Assembly (NCBI GenBank): GCA_021850555.1
Contig: JAJZLX010000660.1
Span: forward strand, 1-9,085
DNA: 9,085 bases
DNA from: Pseudomonadota bacterium
GTDB lineage: Bacteria; Pseudomonadota; Gammaproteobacteria; Steroidobacterales; Steroidobacteraceae
Direction of reading: 5' to 3'
Position 1 is the stretch's first letter, and each line of letters starts with the position of its first letter. Below are positions 5,570 through 9,085 of the stretch, piece after piece. The translations under genes and the position numbers were made by a program. Below the pieces are notes generated by a model that did not search any database, was not told where the DNA came from, and saw nothing but the letters and a program-made list of their open reading frames with translations.

Positions 5570-6919
5570 CTAGTGAGGCGGGAGGTCGCGCAGGCGCTGG
5601 CGCTCCCGAAGCTGTGCATCGCTCAGACGCGCGTCGTAGATCGATCTGGGCTCGATCGATCGCGACACGATGGTCGCGGTGAAAACAATCAGCAAGAGCG
5701 GGAGAATAAAGGAGCGATCCCGGCCCGTCAGCTCCAGCATCAGCACGACCGCGGAGATCGGGCCCTGCGTCGTCGCCGCCAGCACCGCGCCCGCGCCGAG
5801 CAGGGCGAACAAGCCTGGCGGAACTCCAGGCCATAAATACGACCAGGCGTGCCCCAGAACGCCGCCCAACATCGCGCCGGCCGTCAGAGACGGCGTAAAC
5901 ATGCCGCCCGGCGCGCCGCTGCGCATGCACAAGAGCGTTGCGGCAGGCTTCAACAACAGCAGTGTCAAAAAAAGTACAGGAGCGACTTTGCCGGTGAACG
6001 CCAGCTCCGACACGTCCTTGCCGTTGCCGAGTATTTGTGGAAACCAGATCGAGACGACGCCGAGCGACGTCATGATGATCACAGGTAGCGTGTATCGCTG
6101 CCAGCCCTGCGGTCTGTGGCGATCGGCCCAGGTAACCATGCGTACGTATCCGACGGAAGCGAGGCCCGCGATCGGACCTGCGAACAGCGCCCACAACATG
6201 ACCGAGGCGGATATTGCATATGACGGAATGACGTAGGTCGGCGCATCGGGCAGGGCGAGCCAGGAGACTCCCACCGCGATCAGTGACGTGAACAGCGCGG
6301 GCAAAACGTACCGCAGGGCCAGCTTGCCGCGCATCACCTCCAACGCGAACAACGCCCCGCCCAGCGGGACGCCGTACGCCGCGCCCATGCCGGCTCCGGC
6401 GCCGCACGCCACCAGGAGGCGGCGCTGCTCATCCGGCAACCCTTCCCTGTCGGAAACGAGATTGGCGAACACCGCCCCGGCCTGTTTGGGCGCGCCTTCT
6501 CGGCCCAGAGACACTCCCATGCCGACGATGATCACCGACAGCAGCGCACTCCCCAAAGTCAGCAGCGTCGGCATTCGACCGGCCTGGAACCAGATGGCCT
6601 GTGTCGTATCGATGCCGTTGCCACTGGAGAGACGCTTCAGCAGCTTCTGTCCCACGCCGGTGACCAGGGCGGCGCCGAGGAGAACGACGATATGCCTCCA
6701 CGGGGTGGCGTGCTGAGCCGCCTCGAGCACATCGGTCGGCGACCCACCCCATGAGATGTACTGTACAACCTCCAGGATGCTCGTGAGTATTGCGGCGCCA
6801 ATTCCCGTGGCGATACCGGTCAACACCACCGCCAGCCAAAACCGTGCCGCTCCTGGGTGATGAAGCGTGGACGGTATGACATCGCGATCGTCAATCGGCG
6901 GAGTTTGAGTACTCACCAT
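5570..6919 (-). CDS. ClC-family chloride channel/transporter, channel-like at the proton site
   Basis: A 449-residue polytopic inner-membrane protein of the ClC family, which moves Cl- (or related anions) as channels or as Cl-/H+ antiporters. The family motifs are present in variant form. GNGID (100-104) stands where E. coli ClcA has GSGIP, so the anion-binding serine is Asn101. GREGAPKQ (139-146) carries the gating glutamate Glu141. GGMFTP (338-343) is the GxFxP motif. Tyr428 in RSIYDARL matches the central pore tyrosine. In FALEVMR (191-197) the position of the internal proton glutamate of ClcA (Glu203) is Val195, as in true ClC channels. There are no C-terminal CBS domains; the protein ends shortly after the last membrane segment. 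The ATG at 6919 has no clear ribosome site, and the next codon is a GTG that could serve instead. It stands alone, convergent with the zinc-ribbon gene. Confidence 0.95.
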   Translation of the reverse strand: MVSTQTPPIDDRDVIPSTLHHPGAARFWLAVVLTGIATGIGAAILTSILEVVQYISWGGSPTDVLEAAQHATPWRHIVVLLGAALVTGVGQKLLKRLSSGNGIDTTQAIWFQAGRMPTLLTLGSALLSVIIVGMGVSLGREGAPKQAGAVFANLVSDREGLPDEQRRLLVACGAGAGMGAAYGVPLGGALFALEVMRGKLALRYVLPALFTSLIAVGVSWLALPDAPTYVIPSYAISASVMLWALFAGPIAGLASVGYVRMVTWADRHRPQGWQRYTLPVIIMTSLGVVSIWFPQILGNGKDVSELAFTGKVAPVLFLTLLLLKPAATLLCMRSGAPGGMFTPSLTAGAMLGGVLGHAWSYLWPGVPPGLFALLGAGAVLAATTQGPISAVVLMLELTGRDRSFILPLLLIVFTATIVSRSIEPRSIYDARLSDAQLRERQRLRDLPPH

Positions 6920-6961
6920 GGCCGCGTATATCGCTCAAGGGCTGTCGAGAGGGTTGCACGT

Positions 6962-6975
6962 GACCGAATACGGTC
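6962..6975. promoter_or_regulatory. Candidate operator upstream of the ClC gene
   Basis: GACCG-AATA-CGGTC is a perfect 5-base inverted repeat 43-56 bases upstream of the ClC start, where a promoter or repressor site would be expected. I could not identify a -35/-10 pair with confidence. It may be coincidental. Confidence 0.2.
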
Positions 6976-7039
6976 GTCAGACCGGGAATCCTGCGCACGG
7001 ACACTGCCGGTTCGAGTGGTATTCGGCTTTCACAATTCA

Positions 7040-7057
7040 AGGCTCCGCAGAGGCTCC
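7040..7057. repeat. Short tandem direct repeat upstream of the ClC gene
   Basis: AGGCTCC occurs twice (7040-7046 and 7051-7057) with an 11-base period, about one helical turn. A 13-base palindrome, GTCCGC-C-GCGGAC, follows at 7077-7089 next to an A/T-rich patch (AATTTATCC). The arrangement could be a regulator-binding region, but nothing ties it to a known regulator. Confidence 0.2.
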
Positions 7058-7643
7058 TTTGCAGCCTGTTGGCCGAGTCCGCCGCGGACAATTTATCCTT
7101 ACCTACCGCAAAGGCAAGGGCCGGCTCATAGACAAGCGGCGCTTCGAGCACCGCCGGACGGCGCTCGAGGGCCGCCGGGTGAGCGATGACCTGCATGAGC
7201 AGCCGGCCCGCCTTGCGCAGGGGAGGCTACGCCTGCGGCAGATCACGCGCTCGTGCACGGAAGGCTATCAGATGCGGAGCATCGCCGGTCGCCGGGAGTT
7301 GCGTGGCATCGAGATGGATTACCGCATGTTCGATCGGTGGCGTTGGGAGAAGCAATTCGGGCGTGTGCGCGCGGAGTTTCTGCTCGATGCGCTCGTGGAC
7401 GAGCGGATCGAGCCCGGACCTACGCACCAGCCCCGATGGCGAGCGACGCAGGCTGGACAAGCGCAGCCGCGCCGCACGAGGGCGGGCTCGCGGAGCTCAT
7501 CGGAAAATGCCGGCGGCTCCCAGCACGCGCTGATCCCGGGCTTGCGCGAGCGGACCGTGGGCAAGCTCGCCACCGAGCGCCAGCATCCGAGCGGCGTCAT
7601 TCAGATGCTTGCCTGCCAGGCCGCGGGCGTGACAGTGCCGTAG

Positions 7644-7792
7644 CGGATGGGATGCCGCGCCGCGATGGGTCATGGCGCGGCTCCTCGGGCCGCCGGTCGG
7701 ATGCGCTCGCAAGTATGGACGGGGTCACCCCGAGCAGCTCGGGTGAACGGCGGCTCGCGGCGCATGTCTGACCCGTGCGGCGCGGCGGACCG
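7644..7792. other. Spacer upstream of the DUF1993 promoter
   Basis: About 150 bases with no supported gene, RNA or strong hairpin, between the unassigned open frame and the promoter at 7793. Confidence 0.4.
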
Positions 7793-7822
7793 TTGACCCG
7801 TCGGCGGCCCTGCTGGTCTAAT
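7793..7822 (+). promoter_or_regulatory. Sigma70-type promoter for the DUF1993 gene
   Basis: TTGACC (7793-7798), an 18-base spacer and TCTAAT (7817-7822) match consensus at 5 of 6 positions in each element. Transcription would start near 7829. The upstream in-frame ATG at 7821 overlaps the -10 element, so translation must begin later, at 7860. Confidence 0.6.
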
Positions 7823-7859
7823 GGCCGCATGGTCCGAACACTTGCAACGAGGCGTGCTC

Positions 7860-8378
7860 ATGTCGATGTCCAGCGCAGCCGTACCAAGCTTCGAGATCGG
7901 TCTCAACGCGCTCTCGGGGTTGCTCGATAAGGCTGAAGCATACGCTGCGGCGAAAAAGATCGACCCGGCCGTGCTGCTGCAGGCGCGCCTGTATCCGGAC
8001 ATGTTTCCGCTGACCCGGCAGGTGCAGATTGCGTGCGATTCGGCCAAGAATGGCGGCGCGCGCCTCGCCGGCATCGAGCCGCCGACGCACGAGGACACCG
8101 AGCAGACCTTCGAGCAGCTCAAGGCGCGCATCGCCCGGACGATTGCCTTCGTCAGGACCCTGCCGGCGGGCGCGATCGACGCCTCGGCGGACCGCGAGGT
8201 CATATTCCCGCTGGGCCGCGACAACAAAGGGCGCATGCGCGGGGCGGACTATCTCAATCATTTCGTGCTGCCGAATTTTTACTTTCACATCAGCACGGCA
8301 TACGGCATTCTTCGCCATTGCGGCGTCGAGATCGGCAAGCGGGACTACCTCGCCGGCATTCCCATGACGGTGATTTGA
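7860..8378 (+). CDS. DUF1993 family protein
   Basis: A 172-residue cytoplasmic protein of the DUF1993 family, whose biochemical role is not established. Typical features are the N-terminal helix FEIGLNALSGLLDKAEAYAA, the block KIDPAVLLQARLYPDMFPLT (about 36-55), the segment following it with AGIEPP and FEQLKARIARTIAF, and the C-terminal LPNFYFHISTAYGILRHCGV (about 140-159) followed by EIGKRDYLAG. The length is normal and complete. The all-helical, His-containing layout resembles DinB/DUF1569-type four-helix bundles, which is a structural analogy only. I chose ATG 7860 because GAGG lies 7 bases upstream and the promoter's -10 element covers the earlier ATG at 7821; ATG 7866 is a minor alternative. 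The gene is followed by a hairpin and then the outer-membrane transporter gene 95 bases on, so the two may be partly co-transcribed. Confidence 0.92.
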   Translation: MSMSSAAVPSFEIGLNALSGLLDKAEAYAAAKKIDPAVLLQARLYPDMFPLTRQVQIACDSAKNGGARLAGIEPPTHEDTEQTFEQLKARIARTIAFVRTLPAGAIDASADREVIFPLGRDNKGRMRGADYLNHFVLPNFYFHISTAYGILRHCGVEIGKRDYLAGIPMTVI

Positions 8379-8389
8379 GAGCGCGCGAG

Positions 8390-8417
8390 CCTTGCCGAGG
8401 TGGCACGGTCGGCGGGG
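8390..8417 (+). terminator. Weak hairpin between the DUF1993 and transporter genes
   Basis: CCTTGCCGA (8390-8398) can pair with TCGGCGGGG (8409-8417) over nine positions, including two G-U pairs, around a ten-base loop, 12 bases after the DUF1993 stop. No T-run follows. It could reduce read-through or be incidental. Confidence 0.25.
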
Positions 8418-8473
8418 TGCGCGCGCAGGCGTCGACACCATCCCCCGCTGATTCAAACGCAGGAGGACAGCGC

Positions 8474-9085
8474 TTGAATAAGCAGTATGGTGTGATTCTT
8501 CTGGGGCTGGCCGCGCTCGCGCCAGCGTGCTGCCCTGCGGCGCGGGCCGCCAACGTGGTCAATCCCTGCGCAGGTCCTTCGGGCCTGCTCGGTCTGCTCG
8601 ATCGCCCCACGATCGCCGATTCCAGCTGTGTGGTGCCGGACGGCAAAGCGGTGCTGGAGGCGGGCGTCACCGCCGGCAATCTGCCCGGTCTGCTGGGCGG
8701 GGTCGTCGATACGCTGCCCAATCTCGAGCTGCGATTCGGCTTGCCGGACCAGTCGGAGTTCGTCTGGCTGCCGCCGAATTACCAATATCTGTCGGTCAAT
8801 GGCCAGCCGCCGGCGATGAGCGGTTTCGGCGCCACGACCATCGGCTTCAAGCACGTGCTCGGCACGACCCAACATTGGCAATGGACCGCCGAAGCGCTGG
8901 CGACGCTCCCCTCGGGTGACGCGGAGTTCGGTAGCCATGGGGTCGGGGGTGCGGCCAATGCGATCGTCAGCTACAGCACCAACGGTCCGCTCGGCGTGTC
9001 GTTCCAGATGGGGGTCTCGTCGCAGACCGAGCCCACCCTCGCGGGCGGGCAGCGCTACACGAGCTTCAATCCCGACCTGGTGGTG
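8474..9085 (+). CDS. N-terminal part of an exported outer-membrane beta-barrel transporter-like protein, TTG start
   Basis: The frame runs to the right edge (204 residues seen, 3' end missing). A TTG start is assigned because a perfect AGGAGG (8461-8466) sits 7 bases upstream and a signal peptide follows at once: NKQYGVILLGLAALAP with ARA/ANVV cleavage near residue 25. The mature part opens with a Cys-containing segment (Cys32, Cys52) and then alternates short amphipathic strands: GKAVLEAGV (57-65), LPNLELRFGLPDQSEFVWLP (81-100), FGATTIGFKHVL (118-129), HWQWTAEALATLP (134-146) and GPLGVSFQMGVS (171-182). This 'LELRFGL... GFGATTIGFKHVLG' style matches outer-membrane proteins annotated as transporters of the phenol-degradation MetA-like family. 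The substrate is unknown. The family call is by resemblance; export and the beta-barrel nature are more secure. Confidence 0.78.
   Translation, partial: MNKQYGVILLGLAALAPACCPAARAANVVNPCAGPSGLLGLLDRPTIADSSCVVPDGKAVLEAGVTAGNLPGLLGGVVDTLPNLELRFGLPDQSEFVWLPPNYQYLSVNGQPPAMSGFGATTIGFKHVLGTTQHWQWTAEALATLPSGDAEFGSHGVGGAANAIVSYSTNGPLGVSFQMGVSSQTEPTLAGGQRYTSFNPDLVV

Larger units (their letters stand above)
6918..7643 (+). other. Unassigned open frame with coding-like base phasing (possible gene or remnant)
   Basis: The plus strand is open for 241 codons. I do not recognise the product, which is Arg/Glu/Gln-rich and includes segments such as MDYRMFDRWRWEKQFGRVRA (133-152). In 32 codons from 7119, G+C is 27/32, 15/32 and 28/32 at codon positions 1, 2 and 3, the pattern of a GC-rich gene. 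The first ~60 codons show weaker phasing and overlap the ClC start, so the ATG at 6918 is unlikely. GTG 7179 (GAGGG seven bases upstream) or ATG 7272 are alternatives. The minus frame in register shows the same phasing but is broken by two stops (about 7224 and 7494), so a decayed minus-strand gene is the rival reading. There is no signal peptide or membrane segment. Confidence 0.2.

Noticed and set aside
7227..7712. Minus-strand open frames as two small genes
   Set aside because: They share a frame interrupted by stops, lack ribosome sites and domains, and are better explained as antisense of the plus frame or as a decayed gene.
1..9085. CRISPR array, insertion sequence, prophage, toxin-antitoxin or other defence system
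   Set aside because: No regularly spaced repeats, transposase or integrase motifs, terminal inverted repeats or recognisable defence proteins were seen.

Overview
The window is GC-rich (roughly two thirds G+C by eye). Its gene set fits a Gram-negative Pseudomonadota, most likely a gammaproteobacterium of the xanthomonad/nevskial type. The pointers are a lipoprotein-like LysM/YkuD L,D-transpeptidase, a DUF1993 protein, an outer-membrane barrel transporter and a secreted S10 peptidase. The taxonomic guess is inference from gene content; there is no rRNA or tRNA to anchor it.

Layout. A minus-strand membrane protein is cut by the left edge (1-214). A small minus-strand hypothetical protein (414-848) follows, with a hairpin ending in an A/T tract just past its stop. 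About 480 bases without a gene (849-1328) hold two compact hairpins. Two exported minus-strand envelope genes come next: a serine carboxypeptidase of peptidase family S10 (1329-2852) and a LysM/YkuD L,D-transpeptidase (3145-4419). A 440-base divergent spacer carries a good sigma70-type promoter for a plus-strand double zinc-ribbon (zf-TFIIB) protein (4860-5300). That gene converges on a minus-strand ClC anion channel or transporter (5570-6919), and the gap between them holds two strong hairpins.

The stretch 6920-7792 has no recognisable gene. It does contain an open plus-strand frame whose phase-specific base composition looks coding, so it is flagged as unresolved. The right end carries a DUF1993 gene (7860-8378) behind a sigma70-like promoter. 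Last is the start of an exported beta-barrel transporter-like protein (from 8474), which begins at TTG behind a perfect AGGAGG and is cut by the right edge.

The genes do not form one operon or a known pathway. Most are single transcription units with their own spacers, and the common theme is the cell envelope (peptidoglycan cross-linking, periplasmic proteolysis, ion transport, outer-membrane transport). I found no CRISPR array, insertion sequence, integrase, tRNA or defence system. I read this as an ordinary chromosomal housekeeping/accessory region. Its most checkable oddities are the ClC with valine at the internal proton-glutamate position and the unassigned coding-like frame at 6918-7643.
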